This document shows, one piece after another, positions 33,457 to 42,157 of a DNA stretch of 64,000 nt. Every line of letters begins with the position of its first letter. Positions within the stretch are counted from its first letter, which is position 1. Below the pieces are notes generated by a model. It saw nothing but the letters and a program-made list of their open reading frames with translations. It did not search any database and was not told the origin of the DNA. The DNA is from Prochlorococcus sp. AG-355-P18 (GTDB taxonomy: Bacteria > Cyanobacteriota > Cyanobacteriia > PCC-6307 > Cyanobiaceae): positions 1 to 64,000 of the forward strand of contig QCER01000009.1 of NCBI GenBank assembly GCA_003280515.1. The letters are read 5' to 3'. A program made the position numbers and the translations under genes.

Positions 33457-34503
33457 TTAATTAAATTTATAGGCCCTGAAAGGATTTAAAACAATTGAAG
33501 AACTTGAATTTATTTTTACTAGATATTTTTTAACCATAATTTCTTCTAAATCCAATAAATCATTTTTCTTAATTTTTTTTATTATTGACCTATTCCAAGA
33601 GCAAATGTTTTTAATACCTGAATTATTACCACATAAAATTTTTAATCTATTAATTAAATTTTCTTTTTTAAGATCAAGAGGTTGTTGTTGCGAATGCAAA
33701 GTAAGCCATTCTCTGTGAAGATCCTCTGCTTCATTACTTCTTTCAATTTTTGTGCTCTTTTCAGAAGAACCTAAATGGCTAATTTTACTATTTAATTCTT
33801 CTATATATTCCTTATTGATTGTGGCATTTACTTTTTGGATTCTAAAGATTGAACTTTGAGATTCTTCTGCATATTTTTCAAATAATTCAGGATTTTCTTT
33901 TTCAAAATTCCTGGCATCAAATCTTTGTGATTCTCTTTTTGAAATCCATTGAAATACACCCTCAATAGAATTATTAGAACTACCAGATAATAGTCTTAGC
34001 TTTAGTTCAATAATTTTCTTCTGAGTTTCGATTTCTTTTTTTTCTTTAATAACTCTCAGCAATTCATTGTGAATGTCTTGAGCTTCAGAAGAGGGTTTTG
34101 TAATTTTACCTGAACTAACTTGAGAATTTAGTTCTTCAATTTTAAGATCATTTTTTAATTGATCCTGAAGTTGTTCATTTATAAGATTTGATTCTTTAAT
34201 GAAGTGGACTATTTCTCCATTTGGTTTTACAAACCACTCACCTCTATGCCTGTGAAGTGAAAGTTTTTGGTGTATTAAACTTTCTAATTTTGAAACACTT
34301 GCTTTAGTTGTAATTGAGTGGGCTATGTAGAGAGGTCTAGGATTTCCTGTTTGGTGTTCATCCTTTCTATCCTCTCCTGAACGCCCAATCTCATTATCTT
34401 TAACTAAGCCAATTTTTACGTAATTAGGAATGCTGTATCCGAGAAGATCTTTTTCTTGCACGAAATAAATAATTCCCGGATTGTTTAATTTTGAGTTCGT
34501 CAT
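33457..34503 (-). CDS. GIY-YIG nuclease-like protein, T5orf172/MUG113 type
   Basis: 348 residues. N-terminal domain (10-105): GIIYFVQEKD, YVKIGLVKDN, HQTGNPRPLYIAHSI, LESLIHQKL, HRHRGEWF are the T5orf172 signature, a GIY-YIG relative with the G-E-W-F ending. The remainder is long charged coiled coil. It follows GGAGGG at good distance from ATG. Last gene of the minus-strand operon. It starts MTNSKLNN, similar to the MTNNKNND start of the preceding gene and the MTSNNKFN of the one before. It is the putative DNA-cutting member of the system. Confidence 0.75.
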   Translation of the reverse strand: MTNSKLNNPGIIYFVQEKDLLGYSIPNYVKIGLVKDNEIGRSGEDRKDEHQTGNPRPLYIAHSITTKASVSKLESLIHQKLSLHRHRGEWFVKPNGEIVHFIKESNLINEQLQDQLKNDLKIEELNSQVSSGKITKPSSEAQDIHNELLRVIKEKKEIETQKKIIELKLRLLSGSSNNSIEGVFQWISKRESQRFDARNFEKENPELFEKYAEESQSSIFRIQKVNATINKEYIEELNSKISHLGSSEKSTKIERSNEAEDLHREWLTLHSQQQPLDLKKENLINRLKILCGNNSGIKNICSWNRSIIKKIKKNDLLDLEEIMVKKYLVKINSSSSIVLNPFRAYKFN

Positions 34504-34515
34504 TCACTTCCCTCC

Positions 34516-34974
34516 TTAGACAGTGAAATTGAGTCCATTTTCGCCAAGTTCTCCATCTTCCGGAACGAGCATATGAAAAATGCATTTTAATTTGGCATTA
34601 CTTTCCGATAAGTTATTAAACTCATGTTCTGATAACTCTTTATTTTTTTGCGCTTTTTCTAAGTAAGTTTTATTAAATAAGTAAACTCTTTGAATAAGCA
34701 TTGTTGCAATAAAGATATCTTGACCAGGACTAGATTTTAATTTATTTAAAAGATCAAGAACTGATTGAAAAGTTTCTGCACATAGCTTTAAAAATTTAGC
34801 TTTTTCAGGATCAATTTTGCCTTCACTTAGAAGATCATCAATAGATTCAATCTTTGGTTTTTGAAGTTCTAAAAGCTCTTTATAAGAATTAGGAACAGAA
34901 TCGCTAACCTTTATATCTTCAAAGGCTTCGGGATGAGTGCTTTTGATCTCATCATTGTTTTTGTTGTTTGTCAT
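34516..34974 (-). CDS. Small helical protein B of the WYL operon (152 aa)
   Basis: I chose ATG 34974 (GGAG 11 bp upstream), which gives MTNNKNNDEIKSTHPEAF and lies 4 bp past the preceding stop. A start 16 codons further upstream (35022) would overlap that gene. Contains VPNSYKELLELQ, shared with the next protein upstream. The rest is helical with a C-terminal ESNAKLKCIFHMLVPEDG. Unknown, probably a partner of the nuclease. Confidence 0.6.
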   Translation of the reverse strand: MTNNKNNDEIKSTHPEAFEDIKVSDSVPNSYKELLELQKPKIESIDDLLSEGKIDPEKAKFLKLCAETFQSVLDLLNKLKSSPGQDIFIATMLIQRVYLFNKTYLEKAQKNKELSEHEFNNLSESNAKLKCIFHMLVPEDGELGENGLNFTV

Positions 34975-34978
34975 TAGG

Positions 34979-35455
34979 TTAAATCTCCGTATTAAGGTTT
35001 TTAAGTACTTTTTCAATGTCAATTAATTGGGGTATGAATCGATGCAAATTGCAATCACTCATATCAAGAAGTTGAATTAATTTATCAAGATAATGTTGGT
35101 CCTTCATAAGCTCATGAATTTCTTCATCAATTAAATGAGAATTAATATGCCTAATTTTTTGAAACCGCTTAGATTCGATAATTTTCAACTCATCAAGAAG
35201 TTGCATATTCTCATTTAGTTTGTGAATACTTTTCTCCTTAGTTCGAGCAATTAAATTAAGACAGTTTTCTATAACTGGAATTAATTCAGGTAGCTCATGA
35301 ATTTCGTTAATATTCTTTGTTTTTGTATTAACTCCGCCTTGCATGGCAAGTAATTCAAAATAAGAATTAGGAACATTTGGATTGTTGCTTTGAAAGTCTC
35401 CCTGATTTTCAGGGTGATCATTTCCAGAGCTGTTGAATTTGTTGTTGGATGTCAT
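34979..35455 (-). CDS. Small helical protein A of the WYL operon (158 aa)
   Basis: I chose the ATG at 35455 because the product then begins MTSNNKFNSSGNDHPE and matches protein B (MTNNKNND ... THPE). A start 6 codons upstream (35473) is also possible. Contains VPNSYFELLAMQ, the same motif as B (VPNSYKELLELQ). Otherwise long amphipathic helices. A 20-bp element lies about 50 bp upstream. Unknown function. Confidence 0.6.
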   Translation of the reverse strand: MTSNNKFNSSGNDHPENQGDFQSNNPNVPNSYFELLAMQGGVNTKTKNINEIHELPELIPVIENCLNLIARTKEKSIHKLNENMQLLDELKIIESKRFQKIRHINSHLIDEEIHELMKDQHYLDKLIQLLDMSDCNLHRFIPQLIDIEKVLKNLNTEI

Positions 35456-35507
35456 TGGATTAATGTGAGACATCCTTAGAATCTCAAAATTTTATTAATA
35501 AAAAATA

Positions 35508-35527
35508 TTTTACGTGCGAAAAACCAA
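35508..35527 (-). promoter_or_regulatory. Shared 20-bp element, copy 1 (upstream of small protein genes)
   Basis: Reads TTGGTTTTTCGCACGTAAAA on the minus strand, facing the genes at 35455 and below. Identical to the copy at 37726-37745. It is followed by A+T-rich sequence (TATTTT) that could be a -10 box. Likely operator or promoter of the A-B-GIY-YIG genes. Confidence 0.65.
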
Positions 35528-35528
35528 A

Positions 35529-37655
35529 TTAATTATTTTTAGTTTTGTATATTTCCCCTAGTTTTGATATGTTTGACTTAATCTCTTCTACAAATTCTGT
35601 AGGACTTTCAATAATAATTCCCTCTCTAAAACCTAATAGCCATCTTCTAAAATCGTTATCATTTTTTACTGTCCATGAAGGTAAATCTATCTCAACTGGA
35701 TATGGGTAAGGATCATCTTTAATCATTTCTAGTATAAAGTTCCCACTTTCTGGTTCTTCCCAATTTTCATAAAATACTTTCTTTGAACCCTTTGCTAAAC
35801 GCATTTGATTTAAGGGATATCTTTGAAGTTCTTCTCGAAGAAAGCGAAATATTTTTTCAGTTGTTCTGAAGCGAACTGTAATAAGTAATTTTTTAAAATT
35901 TTCTTCACTACTTTTTAGTACTGCAATTTGTTCTTCAACAGTTTCACCAAAATAAATACTCCCCGAAATTTCTATCAATTTTTGAACTTTTTTAAGTGCT
36001 TTGTCTCTATCTTTTCTATTTCTTATTTTTGAGTTATCAATTCTCCTAAGAGCAATACGATCAATTCTTTCAGTTTTTAAAAGACCAGGTTCATCCCTAA
36101 AGGTTTTTTCTTCATAGGCCAAATACCAACCAATATTATTAAAAAGTAGTTGGATTGGCCAAACCAATTTGTTTTGAGAACCTTCTTTTTCTTCTTCGTT
36201 AAATTTACCTGCACTTCTAAAAAACTCAATTTCAATTAAAAAACCATTCTTTATAGCATTTTCAAGTTCTTCAGTATTTGTATCAACTGCTAAGGAATCT
36301 TTTTTTGTAAAAGTTGGATTAATAACAGATTTGTTTGCAAATGATCTAACTGGATAATTGTCTAAATTAAATCCAGCCCACTTAAACCTTTCTTTTAATT
36401 TAGTGTGCACACTTGAAATGGTTGGATCATTTAATTTATTTTTTGCTTGATCAATAATCTGAAAAATATCTTCAAGTCTGTTCCTTGATAAAACTGCAGT
36501 TCCTAATACATAACCATGCCTTGTATTATCATTTTTATCCCTAAATCCGTATGGAGTTAGAATTTTTTCAATATCTTTTCTAAGAGTATCTCTTTCCTCT
36601 TTGAAATAAATATTTTCTAATTTAGAAATATAGTGTTCGTGCAAACTAATACCCTTCTTATTGTTTTCATCTTTAATTCTTTTGTCATCAAAAGGGTTAT
36701 GTAAGATATATCTGATTAAAGACATGACTCTAATAAATGCATCTTTTTCTGAATATCTTGATAGCCCTCCAAGTTCTCTATTGAAATTCTTGTCTTCAGG
36801 AGGCGGCTCAAGCTTACCTGTTGTTTTTTTATGGTTAATAAATCCCTGCTTATCAAGCCACTTGAGATCATCATGTAATTTTTCGATATCAGAATAACAA
36901 CTGCCATGCAAAGTACTTAAAAATTTAGAGGCTTTGTTTTCAATAGATCCTTGAGGTATTGGGTTACATATTTGTTCCATTTCTAATTTTGTTTTTTTAT
37001 CATCCGCACTTAAATCTGGAAATCTAATTAACAGTTGCATTAGATATAGAAGTCTCTCAAAATCTAATAATTTTGAGTATCCGTGCAATTCTTTTATTGA
37101 ATCTTTATTTTTTCTTTGGGTAATATTTCTATCTAAATTCGAAAGTCTGCTTTTAATTTCTTTTGTAATATCTTCTGTTGATGATGGGTCAATATTTATT
37201 AAAGTTGCAAAACCTTCAGATAAATCTGGCGAGAAAATTTTATTTGAGAGGGCTGCCGCAAATCTTTTAATTACTGGATCATCGACTTTCCTTTCTCTTA
37301 ATTGATTCCATTCAAGGCAAATTTCTAATGGTGTTTTAAACCACCAGCCAATCCATTCAATTTCTTTATCAAATAAAAGATTTTGAGTAATTGTTAGACG
37401 CCAAGGTCTCATTGCAAAAGTAGCATCTAGGATAACTGGCTTATTTTGTCTTATGTATTCTTTAAGTCTTTCATGAAGTAAAGATTCAATTTCGTTCCAA
37501 TTTCCTTGAATCGTTTCGTCTTTATAAAGTTCTTCTCTAATTTTGTCTGTTGATAAAATCTCTGCATTTATCAATGGCGCCAGTTCATTTGCAAGAGTTG
37601 ATTTCCCGCTTGCAGGTATTCCAATAAACATATGACATCTTAGTCTCTCACTCAT
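35529..37655 (-). CDS. P-loop kinase/AAA_33-like protein fused to a WYL domain
   Basis: 708 residues. N-terminal kinase-like P-loop FIGIPASGKST (10-20) followed by a possible base-binding region (STDKIREELYKD; VILDATF), as in polynucleotide-kinase-like AAA_33 proteins. Middle region helical. A WYL domain around 455-560 (PIQLLFNNIGWYLAYEEK ... LKTERIDRIALRRID) and a WCX-like C-terminus follow. WYL proteins often sense nucleic-acid ligands and regulate defence genes. It lies between two identical 20-bp elements, so it may be the regulator. ATG start. Its 3' end is 2 bp past copy 1. Confidence 0.7.
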   Translation of the reverse strand: MSERLRCHMFIGIPASGKSTLANELAPLINAEILSTDKIREELYKDETIQGNWNEIESLLHERLKEYIRQNKPVILDATFAMRPWRLTITQNLLFDKEIEWIGWWFKTPLEICLEWNQLRERKVDDPVIKRFAAALSNKIFSPDLSEGFATLINIDPSSTEDITKEIKSRLSNLDRNITQRKNKDSIKELHGYSKLLDFERLLYLMQLLIRFPDLSADDKKTKLEMEQICNPIPQGSIENKASKFLSTLHGSCYSDIEKLHDDLKWLDKQGFINHKKTTGKLEPPPEDKNFNRELGGLSRYSEKDAFIRVMSLIRYILHNPFDDKRIKDENNKKGISLHEHYISKLENIYFKEERDTLRKDIEKILTPYGFRDKNDNTRHGYVLGTAVLSRNRLEDIFQIIDQAKNKLNDPTISSVHTKLKERFKWAGFNLDNYPVRSFANKSVINPTFTKKDSLAVDTNTEELENAIKNGFLIEIEFFRSAGKFNEEEKEGSQNKLVWPIQLLFNNIGWYLAYEEKTFRDEPGLLKTERIDRIALRRIDNSKIRNRKDRDKALKKVQKLIEISGSIYFGETVEEQIAVLKSSEENFKKLLITVRFRTTEKIFRFLREELQRYPLNQMRLAKGSKKVFYENWEEPESGNFILEMIKDDPYPYPVEIDLPSWTVKNDNDFRRWLLGFREGIIIESPTEFVEEIKSNISKLGEIYKTKNN

Positions 37656-37725
37656 TTTTAGATAAAAAAATATTTACTTGATAATTAAATTTTTTAATTT
37701 TAATAAGCTAATCCTGGCATAAAAA

Positions 37726-37745
37726 TTGGTTTTTCGCACGTAAAA
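37726..37745 (+). promoter_or_regulatory. Shared 20-bp element, copy 2 (upstream of the helicase operon)
   Basis: TTGGTTTTTCGCACGTAAAA, 36 bp before the GTG of the plus-strand gene at 37782. TTGGTT and, 16 bp on, TATATT (37748-37753) could be -35 and -10 boxes, so the element overlaps a promoter. It is also 70 bp upstream of the divergent WYL gene. Confidence 0.65.
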
Positions 37746-37781
37746 AATATATTTTAGTTGCTTTTGGGAGAGTATTTGATT

Positions 37782-38735
37782 GTGAGCTTAAAGCTTACGT
37801 CTAAACCTAGCCCCAGGAACAAAGTGAACACATTACACGAAAAAACCGCAACCATTGAAGCTCAAAGCTGGTTGTCCTCTCTACCAAGAGATACACAAAT
37901 TAAAACTCTGAGTACGCAAATACTCAAAGAGCACTGGACTACAAAAAATTCAGCAGCACTTTCAACTGCCTTAGTTGATTGTTTCAAGCAAAAAGCTTGG
38001 GAAAAAGTTGCCTTTATGCCTTCTATCAAAAGTAGGAGAGAAGTAAGGGAATACAAAAGAGCTGTTGAGTGGATAAGAGATTGTCTTGGCGTCGAACCTG
38101 ATGAATTGATGAGAACCTTAACTGGTCATCAACCTTCAGCTAAAGATGCAAGCGAGGCAGTGACTTATCTATTAGAACTTATTGCTACTGAAGAACCTAA
38201 TACTTTAGAGCAGCTAAGTGATGATTTTAGATTTGGTAAATCCAAAATGATCGGATGGGAAAAACTTCTGTTCTTAATGAAACAAGTTGATCCTGAATGG
38301 TCTAAAGCACATGAACGTTTAAAGGAATTATTAAATTCCTTAGATAAATCACCAGCATGTGATGCCCCAGTACAAACAAATCTCTTTGAAGCATCGAGTA
38401 GTTATTTAAAAGATAAAGACTCACTTCCAAGTGATAGTAAAACTCGCTTGATAAGCAGGTTAACAAAATTAAAAAATAACCCCTCTTTATGCAAAAGCAA
38501 AGGGACCTCTACTGAAAGAGTATCTAATACTTTGGACAGACTTTTACGAGGTTTAATTCCATCGGTTGCAGCAGCAGAAAGAGAAGCAGGACTTGCTAAA
38601 GCGTATGGAACTTACAGCTATGTAGGTGTAAGAGGTAACGCATCAGTAGTCGCAAAAAAAATTATCAAAAGAATCGGAAAAAATTCCGCAATTCAATTAG
38701 CAAACCAAATTTTGGAGGTATTTAAAAATGACTGA
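37782..38735 (+). CDS. Helical protein of unknown function preceding HNH-helicase
   Basis: I chose GTG 37782, which has GGGAG about 10 bp upstream, over a TTG eight codons earlier. 317 residues, no cysteine pairs and no nuclease motif. Helical throughout, with basic segments (KSRREVREYKRAVEWIRD) and a C-terminal GTYSYVGVRGNASVVAKK. Overlaps the helicase gene by 8 bp, a translationally coupled pair. G+C looks higher than in flanking island genes, a hint of separate acquisition. Possibly an adaptor for the helicase. Confidence 0.6.
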   Translation: MSLKLTSKPSPRNKVNTLHEKTATIEAQSWLSSLPRDTQIKTLSTQILKEHWTTKNSAALSTALVDCFKQKAWEKVAFMPSIKSRREVREYKRAVEWIRDCLGVEPDELMRTLTGHQPSAKDASEAVTYLLELIATEEPNTLEQLSDDFRFGKSKMIGWEKLLFLMKQVDPEWSKAHERLKELLNSLDKSPACDAPVQTNLFEASSSYLKDKDSLPSDSKTRLISRLTKLKNNPSLCKSKGTSTERVSNTLDRLLRGLIPSVAAAEREAGLAKAYGTYSYVGVRGNASVVAKKIIKRIGKNSAIQLANQILEVFKND

Positions 38736-40629
38736 CAACAGATTCTTTACTCAATCACAAAGACAAGAATTGTTTTTAAGAGCAAAAGGCAAATGCCAAA
38801 ATTGCTCATGTGAAATAAGTCTCGATGACTTTCACGCTGATCACATAACTCCTTATTCATTAGGAGGTAAAACTGAATTAAGTAATGGTCAAGCTCTATG
38901 CAGATCATGCAATCTTAAAAAATCTGCATCTTTAAAAATAGATGTAAGTAATTGGCTTCCCCCTGGCTTTGAACTAAGGAAATGGCAAGAAGAATTTCTT
39001 CAAAGATGCTACATGTCTATGGTTCAGCAGATAAACAAGCCAAAAGAAGATATAAATGCTTTTATTCTTCACGCATTCCCAGGATCAGGAAAAACTCTTG
39101 CCTCTCTACTTATAGGTGCATATTTAAAGGAGCAAGGTTTTATAGAAAGAATTATTGTTACTGTTCCAAGTGATTTTTTAAGAGATCAAATGGAAGATGA
39201 TGCTAGAACAATTGGTCTGCATCTTAATAAGAAAAATTCTTGTGCAGAAGGTTTTGACGGTATCGTTACTACTTACGCAAAGATAGGTTATCGGAACAAT
39301 GATTCAGGAAATATGGTTAATGCTGAAATCTTACGAGATGTTTGTAAGAGGTATAAGACATTAATTATTGCTGATGAATGTCATCACTTAGGTGAAAGAA
39401 AAAGATGGGGAGAATGTTTCTCTTTAGCTTTTGGCAATACTGTTGCTCGATTAATGACAAGTGGAACTCCATTTAGAAGTGATCGTCAAAAATTACCTTG
39501 GGTGAGATACTACAGGAATCAAATTGAATTAAGTCCACCACATGCATATTCCTATGGATATGGAATAACCAAATGGAATACGAGGTATTGCGCCTTAGGT
39601 GATCAAGTTGTCCGAGATGTTGTTATTAAACAATGGAACGGAGTTGTTGATTTTACCATTAAAGAAAAGCGTGATGGCCAAGTTGTTTCAGCACAAAAAG
39701 TTAAACATAAACTTACCGATAATATTGATCAAATTTATGAATGTCAGTTTGATTCAGTTACTGGTGAGAGGATCGTTGACAATAGAAGGCTTAGAAAAAT
39801 CATTAAAAGGTTAAGAAGGAAGGCTTGTATTGAATGCGGTACTGAAAGGCATCCACATGGGACAGAATATGTTCGCAATATTTTGATCGCTGCAAACGAT
39901 CAATTAGATGAATGTAGAAGATCGCATGAATGGGCTGGGGGATTAATTATTTGTGACAGCATTCCTCATGCTGAAGCAGTTGCAAAGGCCTTAAAAAAAT
40001 GGACCAATGAAGAGGCTGTAGTTGTTCATTCAGAAACTGGTGACGACAAACGCGCTATTAAAAACTTCAAGACGAATAGAACTAAGAATAGACCTAAATG
40101 GATTATTGCCGTAGGTAAAATATCTGAAGGTGTAGATATTAAGTTTCTTAGAGTTGGAGTTTATTTAACCACAATTCAGGCATCGTTAAGATGGACTCAA
40201 ATACTTGGAAGAATACTAAGAACTGAATCTGACTTATCACATGATATGCAGACAGCATACTTCTACCAATATGAAGATGGAATTGATTTGGTCCCTGATG
40301 AAAATGGAGATTTATCCCCAGAGAGTGTAAACATCAAATTGTTTGCTGAATCATTAATGGATGAAAAAGCACAATTTGAATCTATAGTTGAGCATGATGA
40401 GCGAAATCGTCCTCCTTATGCAGGTGGTGATAGAGATTCAATCTCGGTATCTGCTGAAACACATTCAGCTAGTGGTAAAGAAACCCACCATATTTATGAT
40501 GGCCAAAGAATAGAGATTAAAGAATTAGAAAAATTCAAAATCTTGACAGCTAAAACTGGATGGCCACCAGCTAAGTTAAAAAGTTTCATAGAAAAATGTG
40601 GGGAAGACGAATTGAGGAGGGTTCTATAA
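38728..40629 (+). CDS. HNH nuclease fused to SF2 (DEAD/DEAH-like) helicase
   Basis: 633 residues. N-terminal HNH with a Cys4 metal site (Cys23, Cys26 in GKCQNCSCEI; Cys58, Cys61 in LCRSCN), the His motif HADHITP (36-42) and GG-x3-L-x-N. Then helicase motif I HAFPGSGKT (115-123), motif II DECH (near 215, IIADECHHL), motif III-like SGTPFRSD and motif VI QILGRILRTE. Order and size resemble restriction-type nuclease-helicases acting on double-stranded DNA. ATG start inside the 3' end of the preceding gene. Ends 31 bp before an intrinsic terminator. Confidence 0.75.
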   Translation: MTDNRFFTQSQRQELFLRAKGKCQNCSCEISLDDFHADHITPYSLGGKTELSNGQALCRSCNLKKSASLKIDVSNWLPPGFELRKWQEEFLQRCYMSMVQQINKPKEDINAFILHAFPGSGKTLASLLIGAYLKEQGFIERIIVTVPSDFLRDQMEDDARTIGLHLNKKNSCAEGFDGIVTTYAKIGYRNNDSGNMVNAEILRDVCKRYKTLIIADECHHLGERKRWGECFSLAFGNTVARLMTSGTPFRSDRQKLPWVRYYRNQIELSPPHAYSYGYGITKWNTRYCALGDQVVRDVVIKQWNGVVDFTIKEKRDGQVVSAQKVKHKLTDNIDQIYECQFDSVTGERIVDNRRLRKIIKRLRRKACIECGTERHPHGTEYVRNILIAANDQLDECRRSHEWAGGLIICDSIPHAEAVAKALKKWTNEEAVVVHSETGDDKRAIKNFKTNRTKNRPKWIIAVGKISEGVDIKFLRVGVYLTTIQASLRWTQILGRILRTESDLSHDMQTAYFYQYEDGIDLVPDENGDLSPESVNIKLFAESLMDEKAQFESIVEHDERNRPPYAGGDRDSISVSAETHSASGKETHHIYDGQRIEIKELEKFKILTAKTGWPPAKLKSFIEKCGEDELRRVL

Positions 40630-40660
40630 ATGAACCCTACTCTCAAAATTCAAAAGGACT

Positions 40661-40690
40661 AAAGCCATTTGATATCAAATGGCTTTTTTT
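40661..40690 (+). terminator. Intrinsic terminator of the helicase operon
   Basis: AAAGCCATTTGATATCAAATGGCTTT hairpin with a T run. Marks the 3' end of the plus-strand island operon. Confidence 0.85.
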
Positions 40691-40724
40691 TGTCTAAAGA
40701 AATTAAATTTCTAAACTACAGTCC

Positions 40725-40825
40725 TTAAGTAGGAAAAGTCTTAGGTCCGTACTTCCAGGCTGGTCTTCCTCCTTTAGAGATATCTTTATCCCTAGAAATT
40801 TCTTTTGTAGCAATGCTTTTGGCCA

Positions 40826-40826
<1 letters not shown>
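40725..40826 (-). CDS. 33-residue peptide starting at the 3' end of tRNA-Thr
   Basis: ATG overlaps the discriminator base of the tRNA gene and the frame runs 33 codons to TAA. The peptide (MAKSIATKEISRDKDISKGG then RPAWKYGPKTFPT) has a compact basic, Pro/Gly-rich ending that looks like a real protein tail. An AGGG in the acceptor stem could act as a ribosome-binding site if the tRNA is read through. Possible but unproven; it may be a relic of a longer island gene. Confidence 0.35.
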
Positions 40827-40897
<71 letters not shown>

Positions 40898-40907
40898 AAT
40901 TTTAAAG

Positions 40908-40989
40908 TGGGCCGGGTTGGATTTGAACCAACGTAGGCAGAGCCAGCGGATTTACAGTCCGCCCCCTTTAACCACTCGGGCACCGACCC
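40908..40989 (-). tRNA. tRNA-Tyr (anticodon GUA)
   Basis: 82 nt, long variable arm typical of class II tRNA-Tyr, anticodon stem GGA/TCC with loop CTGTAAA (GTA) and acceptor GGGTCGG/CCGGCCC. CCA not encoded. 10 bp from tRNA-Thr; probably co-transcribed. Confidence 0.95.
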
Positions 40990-41088
40990 CCACTAATTGA
41001 ACTTATCAGTTAATGGACACTTTGTGTGAAATTGTTTTGGTTTTTTTGTTTCTTTATAGATAGCATTTATAGAGAAAAGACTTTATTG

Positions 41089-41532
41089 ATGATGAATATT
41101 TTATTGATAAATGGGCCAAATCTAAATCTTTTGGGCACTAGAGAACCTGAAATATATGGTAATAAAACATTGAGTGATGTAGAAAAAGATTTAATTAAAG
41201 TTGCTAAAGAAAAAAGTATTAATCTTGAATGTTTCCAAAGTAATCACGAAGGAGAAATAGTAGATAAAATTCAGGAGTCTGTAAAAAATATCCAAGGTAT
41301 TCTTATTAATGCTGGCGCTTTTACTCATACCTCGATCTCTATTCGTGATGCTTTAATTGGATCAAAAATTCCTTTTGTAGAGTTACATATTTCAAATATT
41401 TTTAGTAGAGAAGATTTTCGTAAAGAATCTTTTCTTACAGATAAAGCTATAGGAATTATTAGTGGATTTGGCATATCTAGTTATGCCTTAGCTCTTGAGG
41501 GAATTATAGGATATTTAATTAGTAAAGATTAA
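41089..41532 (+). CDS. aroQ: 3-dehydroquinate dehydratase, type II
   Basis: Dodecameric type II enzyme converting 3-dehydroquinate to 3-dehydroshikimate (shikimate path). [20 protein letters not shown] is the N-terminal substrate-binding block. [20 protein letters not shown] holds the Asn/His active-site segment and [15 protein letters not shown] the C-terminal lid. Start placed at ATG 41089; a longer start adds an odd Phe-rich leader. First of a compact run to pipY. Confidence 0.92.
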   Translation: MMNILLINGPNLNLLGTREPEIYGNKTLSDVEKDLIKVAKEKSINLECFQSNHEGEIVDKIQESVKNIQGILINAGAFTHTSISIRDALIGSKIPFVELHISNIFSREDFRKESFLTDKAIGIISGFGISSYALALEGIIGYLISKD

Positions 41533-42141
41533 ATGCTAGTAGATTTTAAAAGGCCCACTTCTCATATTAAATATTTAAAGTCATTAACCTCAGATGAGTG
41601 GATCAAACTCGCATTATCTAATCCAATTAATATTCTTATTGACCATGCTCATTGTGAAAGAAAAGCAGCAGGAGTAGCTATTCAATTGATGTTTAGATAT
41701 CCATCAGAACCAAATCTGGCAGAAGTTCTTAGTCCAATAGCGAGAGAGGAATTAGAGCATTTTGAAAAAATACTTTATTTTTTAAAGGATCTTGGATATT
41801 CTCTTGAGTCCTTAAAACCTCCTCCATATGGAGCTGAATTGTCCAAGAATATAAGAAAGGAAGAGCCTAATAGAATGCTTGATAGTTTCTTAATAGCAGG
41901 ACTTATTGAAGCAAGAAGTCATGAAAGATTAAGCTTGCTTGCGCTGAATTCTGAAGATAAATCGTTTAAATCCCTTTATGAGTCTCTGCTTGAGAGTGAG
42001 GCAAGACATTTTGGAGTTTACTGGAAACTTGCGCAAACTAAATTCTCTAAAGGTCAAACTTTCAAAAGGTTAGAGGAATTGTCTGAAATTGAGTCATTAA
42101 TACTAGCTGAAACTTTTGTATTGCCAAGGGTACATAGCTAA
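41533..42141 (+). CDS. miaE: tRNA-(ms2io6A)-hydroxylase
   Basis: Di-iron hydroxylase acting on the A37 hypermodified base. Carboxylate/His ligand motifs are visible: ERKAAG near the N-terminus, EELEHFEK (about 75-82), EARSHER (about 136-142) and ESEARHFG (about 155-162). 202 residues, normal. Starts directly after the aroQ stop, so translation is coupled. Confidence 0.9.
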   Translation: MLVDFKRPTSHIKYLKSLTSDEWIKLALSNPINILIDHAHCERKAAGVAIQLMFRYPSEPNLAEVLSPIAREELEHFEKILYFLKDLGYSLESLKPPPYGAELSKNIRKEEPNRMLDSFLIAGLIEARSHERLSLLALNSEDKSFKSLYESLLESEARHFGVYWKLAQTKFSKGQTFKRLEELSEIESLILAETFVLPRVHS

Positions 42142-42157
42142 GGTTTATAAAATAAAA

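Noticed and set aside
24392..40700. Prophage
   Set aside because: No capsid, tail, portal, terminase or integrase gene seen; cargo is of restriction/conflict type.
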